Source: JBCLLP01 sp039738635
Lineage (GTDB): Bacteria > Patescibacteriota > Saccharimonadia > CAILAD01 > BJGX01
Length of the DNA: 54,214 nucleotides
Reading direction: 5' to 3'
NCBI GenBank assembly: GCA_039738635.1
Contig: JBCLLN010000006.1
Coordinates: forward strand, 1-54,214
Both the position numbers and the translations under genes were made by a program. Shown here one piece after another: positions 42,332 to 51,488 of this stretch. A model generated the notes under the pieces. That model had not been told where the DNA came from and searched no databases. It was given only the letters and a program-made list of their open reading frames with translations. Positions within the stretch are counted from its first letter, which is position 1; each line of letters starts with the position of its first letter.

Positions 42332-42646
42332 CTAATTATTTATTTTGAAGAGGCCATAAACAGAGTTAGCCACGCTTTGATTGGACATCAGTAAGGCAAT
42401 CGCAAAAAATGCCATCATAATTAAACCTAGCAATACTAAACTAAGCCTTACATCTGATAATACCAACTTATTCTGGGCAGTCGCCACTGGCGTATTCTCT
42501 ATTTTTTTAGGCTCTTTAGGCTCTATTGTAGAAATAGTAGTAGTAGGCTTATTGTCATTAGTTGTATTTTTTACTACACTACTATTTTGCTTTCGTGATT
42601 TTTTGGTATGCTTACTATGTTTGTGATGTTTCTTGCGTTTTGCCAT
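42332..42646 (-). CDS. Small basic, tail-anchored membrane protein
   Basis: A 104-residue protein. The first 25 residues are extremely rich in Lys, His and Arg (AKRKKHHKHSKHTKKSRKQ), followed by a Thr/Pro/Lys linker and one transmembrane helix (about 71-92) near the C terminus. Such a layout may bind nucleic acid or the acidic inner surface of the membrane. No family is recognised. It converges with comM, 4 bp apart. Confidence 0.65.
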   Translation of the reverse strand: MAKRKKHHKHSKHTKKSRKQNSSVVKNTTNDNKPTTTISTIEPKEPKKIENTPVATAQNKLVLSDVRLSLVLLGLIMMAFFAIALLMSNQSVANSVYGLFKINN

Positions 42647-42754
42647 TGGTTCAATAGTCTCCTCCCTTAGATGTATTGTAGTCCCCTTACCTCAAGTTGC
42701 CAAGCTCTCTATACCAATCTATAATACAATATAATCAAAGGATTATATTGTATT

Positions 42755-43219
42755 ATGGAATTACTATTACTACTACTTGTATTTATCACCAGCTCGCTTG
42801 CTGGCTATACCTTATGGCAGCAAATCCTTCTTAAAAAGAAGTATGGGCAGTTCCTTAAAGGTGCTGACGCCAAGCAAATAGAAGTAGCTCTCAAAAAATA
42901 TACTGCTAATGTAGATACCTCATTATCAGAATTAGATGAGCTGGCTGGGTTTGTTGCAAAACTTCACAAGACCCAGCAATTAGCTTTTTCTAGGACTGGC
43001 CTAGTGCGGTATAACCCCTTTGGAGATACGGGTGGAGACCAAAGCTTTTGCTTGGCCTTGCTTGATAATACCAATAGTGGATTTGTTATATCAGCAGTTC
43101 ATGCCCGCTCCGGCACAAGAGTCTATGCCAAGGATGTATTTGATGGTAAATCAACACATAATACCTCTAAAGAAGAAGACCGCGCTATTAGCCAAGCTTC
43201 TGAGTATAGGAAAAAATAA
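42755..43219 (+). CDS. DUF4446 protein
   Basis: The 154-residue protein has one N-terminal transmembrane helix (2-22), a coiled-coil region, and the DUF4446 core with VRYNPFGDTGGDQSF (about 86-100), SGFVISAVHARSGTRVYAK and KEEDRAIS. DUF4446 is widespread in Firmicutes, where it lies near chromosome-partition genes, and its function is not known. It begins a plus-strand string DUF4446, bactofilin, unknown, infC, rpmI, rplT with gaps of a few bases. Confidence 0.9.
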   Translation: MELLLLLLVFITSSLAGYTLWQQILLKKKYGQFLKGADAKQIEVALKKYTANVDTSLSELDELAGFVAKLHKTQQLAFSRTGLVRYNPFGDTGGDQSFCLALLDNTNSGFVISAVHARSGTRVYAKDVFDGKSTHNTSKEEDRAISQASEYRKK

Positions 43220-43222
43220 CCA

Positions 43223-43585
43223 ATGTTTGCAAAGAGCCAAAAAGGACATATATCGGAGCTAGTGGCATACTCAGGCTTCTACATTGGGCCAGAAATCCAA
43301 GCAAATGGGCAAATAAATACCGATGAAGATGTATATATTGACGGTAGATTTACAGGAGAAATATCTACAGAAGGTGTAGTTGAGCTAGGTAAAAATGCTA
43401 GCTTTAAGGGCACCATTAAAGCTCGCTCAGTAATCCTAGAGGGCCAGGCAAAGGCAGTGATTAGCGCCACGGAAAGTATAGTGATATCTGGCTGTGGCCA
43501 GCTAATAGGCTCGGCACAATCTAAAAATATCAGTGTTGATAGTGGGGCACTACTCAAGGCAGATCTTACTGCGGGGTCCTCGTAG
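43223..43585 (+). CDS. Bactofilin
   Basis: Bactofilins polymerise spontaneously into filaments near the membrane and help set cell shape or place wall enzymes. The 120 residues have the repeated right-handed beta-helix pattern: GQINTDEDVYIDGRFTGEIS, then VELGKNASFKGTIKARSVILEGQAKAVI, then IVISGCGQLIGSAQSKNISVD. The tail is short. The length is normal for a compact member. It follows DUF4446 by 3 bp and precedes an unknown gene by 2 bp, which suggests one transcript. Confidence 0.93.
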   Translation: MFAKSQKGHISELVAYSGFYIGPEIQANGQINTDEDVYIDGRFTGEISTEGVVELGKNASFKGTIKARSVILEGQAKAVISATESIVISGCGQLIGSAQSKNISVDSGALLKADLTAGSS

Positions 43586-43587
43586 CA

Positions 43588-44376
43588 ATGTATTTATATC
43601 TCAAAAATACCAATACCATTCTCGATGATGCTACTACCATCAAGATAGTAGCCGAGCTCACAAAGAATCACATTGCTGCCGAAATTAAGAGTTTTGAATC
43701 GGAGGCTGAGCTAATTAGCATACTCTCCACTATTAGTAAATCTAATACCAACACCTTAGTAATGATTGGTAATAAACAAGACTTTGAAACTCTTATTGGG
43801 CAAGTTGGCCTAGTTGATAGTGACATAGCTATTGGGTTTTTGGACATAAAAAAGTTCAAAAACGGCCCTAAAATAATCTCCCATGACTGGCAACAACAGA
43901 TAGAGGCATTAGCCCATAGGCGTATTAAAGAAACGACCGTGTATTCAATAGGGTCTAGGTACTTTCTTAATAATATCTCTCTCACCTTTGGACCGAGCAA
44001 TAAGCCAAAGCCAATACTCGTAACCGTTGACAAAGTTTTAGATATTCATCTACCTATTTGCCAGCTAGAATTCCAAAACAACACTCTTGATAGCTTCCAA
44101 ATCACAAAACCAATACAGCTTAGTGCTACTTCGGTATCAGATAATAAGCCCCGCCAATCCAATGATTTATTAGGTGGGCTAATTCGCCGGATATCTTCGC
44201 CAAAGACTAATGTTAATCAGCAACTCGCTAGTCTCTATGGTAAATCCTACCTCGTTGAAACTAATATCAAAATCACCGACAATCTCAACCGGGAATACAA
44301 AAATAGTTTTTATATCGGGAAAACAAGCAAAAAGATACGGCTCGTATCCAAAAAAGCTAGCAAACAGGACGATTAG
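43588..44376 (+). CDS. Unknown protein in the bactofilin-infC string
   Basis: This 262-residue soluble-looking protein is not recognised. The first 90 residues have an alternating strand-helix pattern (NTLVMIGNKQDFETLIGQVGL, DIAIGFLDI) that faintly recalls a lipid-kinase nucleotide domain without its GGDGT loop. The middle has a predicted beta-rich part. The tail KIRLVSKKASKQ is basic. It lies 2 bp after the bactofilin gene and 78 bp before the likely infC start, so it is in the same transcript. Function unknown; the kinase-like idea is weak. Confidence 0.7.
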   Translation: MYLYLKNTNTILDDATTIKIVAELTKNHIAAEIKSFESEAELISILSTISKSNTNTLVMIGNKQDFETLIGQVGLVDSDIAIGFLDIKKFKNGPKIISHDWQQQIEALAHRRIKETTVYSIGSRYFLNNISLTFGPSNKPKPILVTVDKVLDIHLPICQLEFQNNTLDSFQITKPIQLSATSVSDNKPRQSNDLLGGLIRRISSPKTNVNQQLASLYGKSYLVETNIKITDNLNREYKNSFYIGKTSKKIRLVSKKASKQDD

Positions 44377-44454
44377 CTCTCCGGCTTGCTCTTAGGCTTG
44401 TCAACCAACAGCTTTCATGTTAATATTATTCGGAGCTTTTATGGAGATATATCA

Positions 44455-45033
44455 ATAAAAAAACGACTTCGTCTTAATCATCAGATATCGGCATCTACCG
44501 TTAGACTGCTCGATGCTGAATCGAAACAGATTGGGGTTGTGCCAATATCCGAGGCATTAAATATTGCCAAGGATCAAGGCTATGATTTAGCAGAAATATC
44601 TCCTGATGCGGATCCGCCTGTGTGTAAGCTATTAGATTGGGGTAAGTACCAATACGAGCAAGCCAAGCAAGACGCCAAGAACCGTAAAAAGCAGCGTAAT
44701 ATCGAGGTCAAGCAAGTACGAATGGGCCTTAAGATAGGCCAGCACGACATCGAAGTAAAGCAGAGAGCCACCATTAAGTTTCTTGAGGCCGGCAATAAAG
44801 TTAAACTAACCGCTAGGTTCAAGGGTCGCGAGATGGCTCGCCCCGATATTGGGCAGGCTGTACTAATGAAGTTTTTTGAAGGCCTAGCAGATATAGCAAT
44901 AATCGAACAAAACCCAACAATGACAGGTCGTGATATGTCCCTAGTGATAAATCTATCCAAACAAGCGGCCGTCAAGCCCAAACTACCAAACATAAAGGAT
45001 AAGGACAAAGACAATGCCAAAGATAAAGACTAG
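44455..45033 (+). CDS. infC: Translation initiation factor IF-3, apparent AUA start
   Basis: IF-3 keeps ribosomal subunits apart and checks start codons. The protein has the N-domain (RLNHQISASTVRLLD), the linker with KQRNIEVKQVRMGLKI, and the C-domain (GNKVKLTARFKGREMARPDIG). The tail KDKDKDNAKDKD is charged. No ATG, GTG or good TTG start fits the family N terminus. An in-frame ATA at 44455 has GGAG 8 bases upstream and puts NHQI at the usual distance; the product has 192 residues. E. coli infC starts at AUU, so a rare start codon used for self-regulation is plausible. The end overlaps rpmI by 20 bases. Confidence 0.88.
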   Translation: MKKRLRLNHQISASTVRLLDAESKQIGVVPISEALNIAKDQGYDLAEISPDADPPVCKLLDWGKYQYEQAKQDAKNRKKQRNIEVKQVRMGLKIGQHDIEVKQRATIKFLEAGNKVKLTARFKGREMARPDIGQAVLMKFFEGLADIAIIEQNPTMTGRDMSLVINLSKQAAVKPKLPNIKDKDKDNAKDKD

Positions 45034-45208
45034 CAAAACAACAGCTAAAAGATTCAAAATTACCGCCACCGGCAAAATTATGCGCCGCAAGGCTACCCGT
45101 GGGCACCGTAAAACCATTAAGTCCGCGTCTAGAAAGCGTGCTTATAATATCGAGCACCCTGCCTCGGCATCTGACATAAAAAATATTAAGAAAGCCCTAG
45201 GAGTCTAA
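45014..45208 (+). CDS. rpmI: Ribosomal protein L35
   Basis: The 64-residue protein begins MPKIKTSKTTAKRFK, continues with GKIMRRKATRGH and ends with basic helices, all standard for L35 of the large subunit. The start codon lies inside the end of infC and the stop is 1 bp before rplT, giving the conserved infC-rpmI-rplT operon. Confidence 0.96.
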   Translation: MPKIKTSKTTAKRFKITATGKIMRRKATRGHRKTIKSASRKRAYNIEHPASASDIKNIKKALGV

Positions 45209-45209
45209 T

Positions 45210-45551
45210 ATGAGAGTTAAAAGAGGCGTTAGCGCCCACAAAAGACATAAGAAAATTATAAAACTGACCAAGGGTTACTCTAAAATCCGCCGAAGCTCTT
45301 ATCGCAAGGCCAATGAGGCCGTAATTAAGGCTCTCAGCTATCAGTACCGCGATAGACGCAACAAAAAACGCGACTTTAGAAGCTTATGGATTGTTAGAAT
45401 TTCGGCTGCTGCCAAGCAGAATGACACGAGCTACTCTAACTTAATAGCTGGGCTCAAAAAAGTAAATATTGGTCTCAATCGTAAAGTCCTAGCCGAGCTA
45501 GCCGTAAGCCAGCCTAAAGCCTTTAGTGAAATAGTTAAGATAGCCAAGTAA
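45210..45551 (+). CDS. rplT: Ribosomal protein L20
   Basis: The 113 residues begin MRVKRGVSAHKRHKKIIKL, continue through SYRKANEAVIKALSYQYRDRRNKKR and FRSLWIVRI, and end in the globular 23S-binding part. L20 nucleates large-subunit assembly and in some bacteria represses its own operon by binding mRNA. The end lies 4 bp from the convergent MacB-type gene, leaving no room for a usual terminator. Confidence 0.97.
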   Translation: MRVKRGVSAHKRHKKIIKLTKGYSKIRRSSYRKANEAVIKALSYQYRDRRNKKRDFRSLWIVRISAAAKQNDTSYSNLIAGLKKVNIGLNRKVLAELAVSQPKAFSEIVKIAK

Positions 45552-45555
45552 TAAC

Positions 45556-46797
45556 TTATAGCGACTTGAGCGCCTGAATAGGACTCTTTTTAGCAGCTTT
45601 TAGGGCTGGGGCTGTTCCAAACACTACCCCAACAAACAAACTAACGCCTACCGCCAGCAAAAGAGCTTTAATGCTATATACGGGCGTGATACCAGCTAAC
45701 CTTTTAATAACAAACCCTGCTATATAAGATAAGCCTAGCCCTAGTAGTCCGCCAATCAGCGAAATTATAATTGATTCTATCATAAATTGGCCCATAATAT
45801 CTCCAAAAGTAGCACCTAGGGCTTTGCGAATACCAATCTCCCTGGTCCGTTCTGTCACAGTTACCAGCATAATATTCATAATCCCTATCCCACCTACTAG
45901 CAGGCTAATAGCAGCTATCGCCACCACAAAAGTAGTAAGAATATTCAAAATACTATCAAAGGCCCCAAGCAATTCTTCCTGCGTTAGCACACTAAAGTCA
46001 TCACTGCCCATGTGGTTTGCTTTAATAGACTGCTCTAGCGAACTCTTAACGGAAGCTACATTCCCAGCATCATTAACCTGCACAATAATCCTATAGATAT
46101 TATTTTTACCAATCAACTCTGTGGCGGTGTTAGTTGGGATATACACAATATCGTCAGAGGTTGTACCGAGGCTAATGCCACCATCAACCTTAGCAGTTAC
46201 TCCAATAATTTTAAATTCCTTGCCTCTCATCGTGATGGTTTTACCAATAGGGTCTTGATCGCCAAAAACATTGTCCTTTGTAACTGAGCCAATAACTGCC
46301 AGATAGCTAGAGTTTTTATTATCTTCATTGGTAAAGAAGTTGCCATTAGCTAGCTTGGTGCTACGAATACTAAAATAACTCGGGTCAGTAGCAATCACAA
46401 AAGCAGTGCTACTACTGAGTGTGCCTCGACTGATAGAAGATGAAATAATACTTAATGTTGCTACATCTACAACATCACTTGTTTGTCGGGCCGTTTGGGC
46501 ATCTTGCTGAGTGAGCGTGCTAGCTCCCAGGCTACTACCAATGTTAATGCCAGCTGACTGCTGTTGCTGGCCATCTCGTGCTGTGCTAGACTGTCCAATC
46601 TTACCTGATGTAATAGTTAAAACATTAGTACCAAGGCTAGCAACCTGACCACCTACCTGAGCCTTAACACCATCGCCAACACCTACCATCACCAGTACCG
46701 CGAAAACACCTATCATTACTCCTAGGGCAGTCAAAAAAGAGCGCATTTTAGCAGATCTAATAGACTGCAGGGCTGTTTTGATATCTTGCCAAATCAT
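45556..46797 (-). CDS. MacB-type ABC transporter permease
   Basis: The 413-residue protein has one N-terminal helix (about 19-41), a large extracytoplasmic domain (about 45-280) and three C-terminal helices. The MacB/FtsX signature near 320 (TERTREIGIRKALGA) is clear, and the periplasmic start carries GxxVxSLG (GGQVASLGTNVLTI). MacB proteins work with an ATPase to expel peptides, lipids or antibiotics, or to shape the cell wall. A Ser/Thr/Gln-rich stretch lies around 75-95. It overlaps the ATPase gene by one base. Confidence 0.93.
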   Translation of the reverse strand: MIWQDIKTALQSIRSAKMRSFLTALGVMIGVFAVLVMVGVGDGVKAQVGGQVASLGTNVLTITSGKIGQSSTARDGQQQQSAGINIGSSLGASTLTQQDAQTARQTSDVVDVATLSIISSSISRGTLSSSTAFVIATDPSYFSIRSTKLANGNFFTNEDNKNSSYLAVIGSVTKDNVFGDQDPIGKTITMRGKEFKIIGVTAKVDGGISLGTTSDDIVYIPTNTATELIGKNNIYRIIVQVNDAGNVASVKSSLEQSIKANHMGSDDFSVLTQEELLGAFDSILNILTTFVVAIAAISLLVGGIGIMNIMLVTVTERTREIGIRKALGATFGDIMGQFMIESIIISLIGGLLGLGLSYIAGFVIKRLAGITPVYSIKALLLAVGVSLFVGVVFGTAPALKAAKKSPIQALKSL

Positions 46798-47495
46798 TAC
46801 TTAATCTCCGTTCTTTTCAAATGTCCATCTCTGACTATAACAGTTCTGTCGGCATAGGCACTGACTTCGGGATTATGAGTGACTACTACAATAGTTACGC
46901 CTTTTTTATTGAGTTGAGAGAGCAATTCCATTATTTCAGCGCCTGTTTTTGTATCAAGATTACCCGTAGGCTCATCTGCTAAAATTATACTTGGGTTATT
47001 TACAAGGGCTCTAGCTATGGCTGCTCTTTGAGTCTGCCCACCACTTATTCTATTAGGACGATTATTAATCTTATCTAGAATACCAACCATCGAAAGCACT
47101 TCCTGAACTCGTTTTTTACGCAATTTGGCTGGCACTCTTTTATAAACTAGTGGCATCTCCACATTTTGCAAGATAGTCAGGCGAGGTAATAAATTATAGG
47201 TCTGGAATATAAATCCTATCTTGTCACGACGCAACCCAGCTAGCTCTTTATGGTTTAATAAGTTAGTATCCACACCATCTAGGGTATAATTACCCTTGCT
47301 TGGCCTGTCTAGCAATCCAATAATATTCATCAAAGTTGACTTACCAGATCCAGATGGGCCCATAATAGCCAAGAACTCCCCTTCCTTAATTACTAGCTGG
47401 ACGCTTTTAAGGGCATCATAAATACCAGCATCATCATCGTAACGCTTGGAGAGGTTAGCTAGCTCTATCACTACCTTGGTATTAGTTTTTGGCAT
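46797..47495 (-). CDS. MacB-type ABC transporter ATP-binding protein
   Basis: The 232-residue ATPase has Walker A GPSGSGKS (about 46-53), the Q-loop FQTYNLLPRLT, the signature RISGGQTQRAAIARAL, Walker B IILADEPTGNLDTKTG and the switch His in VVVTHNPE. It belongs to the LolD/MacB branch and powers the permease encoded next to it. The start overlaps the end of the DUF4012 gene by 14 bases, which links the exporter to the polysaccharide genes before it. Confidence 0.95.
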   Translation of the reverse strand: MPKTNTKVVIELANLSKRYDDDAGIYDALKSVQLVIKEGEFLAIMGPSGSGKSTLMNIIGLLDRPSKGNYTLDGVDTNLLNHKELAGLRRDKIGFIFQTYNLLPRLTILQNVEMPLVYKRVPAKLRKKRVQEVLSMVGILDKINNRPNRISGGQTQRAAIARALVNNPSIILADEPTGNLDTKTGAEIMELLSQLNKKGVTIVVVTHNPEVSAYADRTVIVRDGHLKRTEIK

Positions 47496-48903
47496 ATATT
47501 AGGCTCATCAGTAAATCCCTGTCTACTTTTTTATTATACACAACTCCAGCGTCAGTGGATATCAAATCATTTTTATTAGAAGCATTAAGCTGCCAGTCCT
47601 TGGGAGTTTTTACGACATTGTGTAGCTGGTATGGCCAGCCTCCATTTTGGATTTGGATGTAACTATTATAAGCTATTAGCTCAGATGTGGTGAGCTTATA
47701 AGGTAGGTGATAGCTAAAGCTATATTCAGATGGCACTAATGGCGCCAGCTCGCTATTAAAACTATATATATCATAGCCTTGCTCCTTACCATTAGAGCTG
47801 ATAGCCACGCTGGCATTAGCTGTATCTAGCTTTGAGTTAGCAGGCAAGGCAAATTTGATACTACTTTTGTTAGGTTTCACCAGATAGGTTAGGCCATGAT
47901 TTACCGGATCTACATATTCAAATGACTGTGCTAGCGTCTGGGTACGAATAATCTTAACGCTGATATTAATACTCCCATCAGGGGATATATCTATCGATCG
48001 CTCCAGTTTTCTCTCTATAAAGGCGTTGCTTTTATCCACGCTATAATTGCTCTCTGAGAGCAAAAAGTAATCTGCTCCAAATCCAACCATAGATCCGTCA
48101 TAGGCCAGGTTAGTAAAGCTCTTGGATAATTCATAGTTACCAGTATAAATTAGGATTTGTCGGCTGGCTAGGAGATCCTCAATACCTCCTGCAAGGTTAG
48201 CTAACTCTCCAACACTTTTCTGACTCAGCCTACCAATCAGCTCATTACCAACACTAGTAAGGACTGTCTTGGGGTCTTTCCGATCCACTTTATCCTGCCC
48301 TGACTCAACCTCTTGCTGGAGAGTCTCGGTGATATTATCGGCAGTAATCGTCAAATTATAGTCATTAAGCCTAATTGGACCAGTAGCTGTGATTAAATAC
48401 TTCAATATATCAGGCGTTAAGCCTATCACTATGTCTACCGACTTGCCTGATTCAAGCTCAAAAATGTTCTTGGCTCTCTTGGCATTGGTAGGCCAATCAA
48501 GGTTACTTCCTCCATCTCGTAAATTGTATAATACGCTACTGCCATTGTTCGAGTCAGTTTCTCGATAATCTACTTCGGCAAATTTGTAATCATAATAATA
48601 CACCGATCGAACCGGCTCAGGCGTAACCTTGCCTTGATCTATATTGGCATAGCCAACTGTTCCAATAAACCCACCGCCATGCCTGGCCTCGGAGTTATTC
48701 ATAAATAAGATTAAAATATTTTTACTACTATTTATGCCTAATAAATTCTCAGTCACTATCTTATAATCATTAATTTTAGTTGTTTTATTTACAACTTTAT
48801 TAATGATTCCATGCGAATTGACTAGAATAAAATACAGCGCAAATATAATGGCACTTACGGCTACAGATTTGGCGAGTCTGTTAAATGTTATTGATTTTCT
48901 CAA
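47482..48903 (-). CDS. DUF4012 membrane-anchored protein
   Basis: DUF4012 proteins are surface proteins common in polysaccharide clusters of Gram-positive and Patescibacteria genomes, with a role resembling LytR-CpsA-Psr ligases suggested but not proven. The sequence has one transmembrane helix near the N terminus (SVAVSAIIFALYFILV), then the family signature ILILFMNNSEARHGGGFIGT (about 60-80), and a long extracytoplasmic part. The start taken is TTG at 48903, 7 bases after GGAGGG; ATG at 48924 is an alternative. It overlaps the end of the glycosyltransferase gene by 23 bp. Confidence 0.88.
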   Translation of the reverse strand: MRKSITFNRLAKSVAVSAIIFALYFILVNSHGIINKVVNKTTKINDYKIVTENLLGINSSKNILILFMNNSEARHGGGFIGTVGYANIDQGKVTPEPVRSVYYYDYKFAEVDYRETDSNNGSSVLYNLRDGGSNLDWPTNAKRAKNIFELESGKSVDIVIGLTPDILKYLITATGPIRLNDYNLTITADNITETLQQEVESGQDKVDRKDPKTVLTSVGNELIGRLSQKSVGELANLAGGIEDLLASRQILIYTGNYELSKSFTNLAYDGSMVGFGADYFLLSESNYSVDKSNAFIERKLERSIDISPDGSINISVKIIRTQTLAQSFEYVDPVNHGLTYLVKPNKSSIKFALPANSKLDTANASVAISSNGKEQGYDIYSFNSELAPLVPSEYSFSYHLPYKLTTSELIAYNSYIQIQNGGWPYQLHNVVKTPKDWQLNASNKNDLISTDAGVVYNKKVDRDLLMSLIYAKN

Positions 48904-50008
48904 GTACAAACCCTCCGAACTCATTTTTAAATCGTTGCTCAGAAAAATCCTCTGCTCTGTTTTGCATATCAGCTTTATCAAAGCTCATACTACTAAACTT
49001 CTGGATAGCAACAATCAAGCTTTGAACAGTTTGCTCGGGGTGATACACTCCCGAAACACCATCTATTACCGTCTCGGTAGCTCCTCCCTTGCCGTAACAA
49101 ATCACAGGGGTACCTGACGCCATCGCTTCAACGGGTGTAATACCAAAGTCTTCCTCGGCGGAGAATATAAGAGCCTTAGCCTCACCATAGAGCCGCTCAA
49201 TATCCTTATCAGATGGGCTATCAATAAATTTAATAGTCTTGCCAGCCATTTTTTTAAGCCGTTTAGACTCTGGCCCCCGACCTGCCACAATTAAATCTAG
49301 CCCCAACTCATTACAGGCTGCTATGGCCAAATCCACTCTCTTATAAGGAACTAGCCTAGAAATTACCAGATAATACGGCTTGCTAGCCTGGGGCATTGAA
49401 GTAAACCTATCAATACTAACAGGAGGGGTGATAACTTTACTCGCTCTGTCATAATATTTATTTATTCGTAGTGAAACAGTCTTTGAGTTTGCTATCAGAT
49501 AGTCGGGGCGTTGGGCTGCAGCATAATCCCATTTCCGTAATTTTTTAATCATCATCGGCAATACGACCCTTACTAGAGGGTTGAGCACCCCCAGCCCCGG
49601 CTCGGCAAGATAGTCATTATAGCCACCCCAGTAGTATCGTATTGGAGTATGAATATAGCTTATATGTAGGGTCTCAGTAGGAGTAATAACTCCTTTTGAC
49701 TCAGCGCTACAGCTTGATATCACTAAATTATAATCACTCAAATCTAAGCTTTCAAAAGCCAATGGTCTTAAGCCTGCAAATAATTGATGTTTGGACTTCG
49801 CCAGCGGCCAGTGCTGTAAAAAAGTAGTATGCACCTGATATTTTTTGAAAATTTTAATTTTATCTGGATCATAAACACTTGTATATAACTCAGCTTGGGG
49901 AAAGAGCTTGATTAAGCTCTCCACTACCCGCTCTCCACCACCTAGGCCTATCAACCAGTCATGCACTATCGCAACCTTCAATCCAGACAGCTGGTGTTTA
50001 TACTCCAT
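48881..50008 (-). CDS. GT4-type glycosyltransferase (WbaZ-like)
   Basis: The 375-residue GT-B enzyme begins LKVAIVHDWLIGLGGGERVVE, the pattern of mannosyl/rhamnosyl transferases such as WbaZ. ISYIHTPIRYYWGGYNDYL and the donor site EDFGITPVEAMASGTPVICYGKGGATE are complete. It should add a sugar to the product of the initiating transferase encoded just upstream. The ATG at 50008 overlaps the end of that gene by 11 bases. Length and motifs are normal. Confidence 0.92.
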   Translation of the reverse strand: MEYKHQLSGLKVAIVHDWLIGLGGGERVVESLIKLFPQAELYTSVYDPDKIKIFKKYQVHTTFLQHWPLAKSKHQLFAGLRPLAFESLDLSDYNLVISSCSAESKGVITPTETLHISYIHTPIRYYWGGYNDYLAEPGLGVLNPLVRVVLPMMIKKLRKWDYAAAQRPDYLIANSKTVSLRINKYYDRASKVITPPVSIDRFTSMPQASKPYYLVISRLVPYKRVDLAIAACNELGLDLIVAGRGPESKRLKKMAGKTIKFIDSPSDKDIERLYGEAKALIFSAEEDFGITPVEAMASGTPVICYGKGGATETVIDGVSGVYHPEQTVQSLIVAIQKFSSMSFDKADMQNRAEDFSEQRFKNEFGGFVLEKINNI

Positions 50009-51419
50009 TACGCCCAAACACCACCTGCCAAGCAGTCTTTGCTAAGATATTGATATCCATCCAAACCGTCCAGTTCTCGATATAGAACAAATTAAGCTTA
50101 GTCCTGTCGGCGTACTCTAGCTCACTCCTGCCTGATACTTGCCAGAGCCCTGTGATACCTGGGCGTATCATAACAATCTGGGCTAGCTTCTTCTCGCCCC
50201 CTACTAAGCCTAACTCCGACTCAGGCAAAGGCCGGGGACCTACCAGGCTCAAATCCCCTTTTAGAACATTGAATAGCTGGGGTAGCTCATCAAGGCTAGT
50301 GCTACGCATAAATCTACCTAGTCTACTAACTCTAGGATCATCCTTAATTTTAGCGCTACGAACAAATTCATCGGCCTTGTCCTGAGGGAGTTTTTTAAGC
50401 ACATCCTCAATGGTCCTACCGCCAAACTTTGGCCCCAAGCTATATTCTGCCTTCATAGTCCTAAATTTATAGACATTGATTTTGCTTCCACTGCGTCCAT
50501 AGCACTCATGAAGGTATAAGGCCGGACCGGGCTCACTGAGCCGTATAGCAATATAGATTACCATCTGTAAAGGCAAGGAAAGCAGTGTAATTATCGTTGT
50601 TATGATTACATCAAATACTCTTTTAAACACCCTCCCCCAGCCCTCTAGCGGTGTTGGCCTGAGTTCTAGCACAGGTATAGATCCAATCTGAGATGAAATA
50701 ATCTTGGAGGTATAAATCCCAGCGATAGTGGGAGCAAATTGATATCCAATATGATTTTGTTGGCAAAACGATAAGATTTCTAGTAATCTAGCTTCGTTAG
50801 GGGTATCATCGGAGACCATCACTACATCTATCTGTCTGGATTCCCGGAACTTTTCTAGCTTCTCGGTAGTAACATCGTTAAGAGTGGCAATACTAGCTAC
50901 TACCCGGTAGCGTCTTTTGAACTGCTTAAGCGCGGCTCTTAGCTCTACTGCCGACTGGCCACTACCAATGAATAAAACTCTATATACACCAATTCCTTGG
51001 CGGGCTAGGAGTTTTTGAACGATAGTCATTACGATTCGCCCCAAGCTCACCAGAGCTATCGCAAAAACAAACCCATAAATAGGTATGATTTTGGCAGGAA
51101 AGATAGCATCAGTAGCCAAAAAATCCACAAGTATTAGTACCATCACTCCTGCCGAGCAAGCTGCCACTATCTTACCGATATCAATCCAATTACCTCTGTC
51201 AGACCTGATACGATAGAGGCCAACCATAGCAAATACCACTAGCCACAGGGGCAAGAATAGTATCATAAAATTCAGGTAGGTATAGCCAGGCACCTCTATC
51301 GAAAAGGGCTTACCACTGCCCTCACGAACAAGATAAGCCAATACAAAGCTAACCACCAGCATTGCATAGTCAACTGGTATCTGTAGGGTTGCCATAAGAA
51401 GTTCGCTGCGTTTTCTCAT
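49998..51419 (-). CDS. Polyprenyl-phosphate sugar-phosphate transferase (initiating)
   Basis: This enzyme starts a polysaccharide by moving a sugar phosphate onto undecaprenyl phosphate. The 473-residue protein has four N-terminal transmembrane helices, a Rossmann-like cytoplasmic domain (VLFIGSGQSAVELRAAL), a fifth helix (FDVIITTIITLLSLPLQMVIYI) and the bacterial-sugar-transferase domain with GPALYLHECYGRSG, RSTSLDELPQLFNVL and DLSLVGPRPLPESE. It is the WcaJ/EpsE type. As the first gene of the cluster it is probably followed on one transcript by the GT, DUF4012 and ABC exporter genes. Confidence 0.94.
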   Translation of the reverse strand: MRKRSELLMATLQIPVDYAMLVVSFVLAYLVREGSGKPFSIEVPGYTYLNFMILFLPLWLVVFAMVGLYRIRSDRGNWIDIGKIVAACSAGVMVLILVDFLATDAIFPAKIIPIYGFVFAIALVSLGRIVMTIVQKLLARQGIGVYRVLFIGSGQSAVELRAALKQFKRRYRVVASIATLNDVTTEKLEKFRESRQIDVVMVSDDTPNEARLLEILSFCQQNHIGYQFAPTIAGIYTSKIISSQIGSIPVLELRPTPLEGWGRVFKRVFDVIITTIITLLSLPLQMVIYIAIRLSEPGPALYLHECYGRSGSKINVYKFRTMKAEYSLGPKFGGRTIEDVLKKLPQDKADEFVRSAKIKDDPRVSRLGRFMRSTSLDELPQLFNVLKGDLSLVGPRPLPESELGLVGGEKKLAQIVMIRPGITGLWQVSGRSELEYADRTKLNLFYIENWTVWMDINILAKTAWQVVFGRNGV

Positions 51420-51441
51420 AATATTATTGTATCATCTTAAT

Positions 51442-51482
51442 AAATAACATTCGCCTTAAAATAAATCAGGCGAATGTTATTT
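51442..51482 (-). terminator. Terminator of RNase P RNA
   Basis: AAATAACATTCGCCT (51442-51456) and AGGCGAATGTTATTT (51468-51482) are perfect reverse complements of 15 bases, and the minus strand continues with ATTAAG. It lies between the 3' end of rnpB and the sugar-transferase start. Confidence 0.7.
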
Positions 51483-51488
51483 AAGTAC

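Noticed and set aside
44386..44454. TTG start of infC at 44386
   Set aside because: There is no ribosome-binding site, and the added residues do not resemble IF-3.
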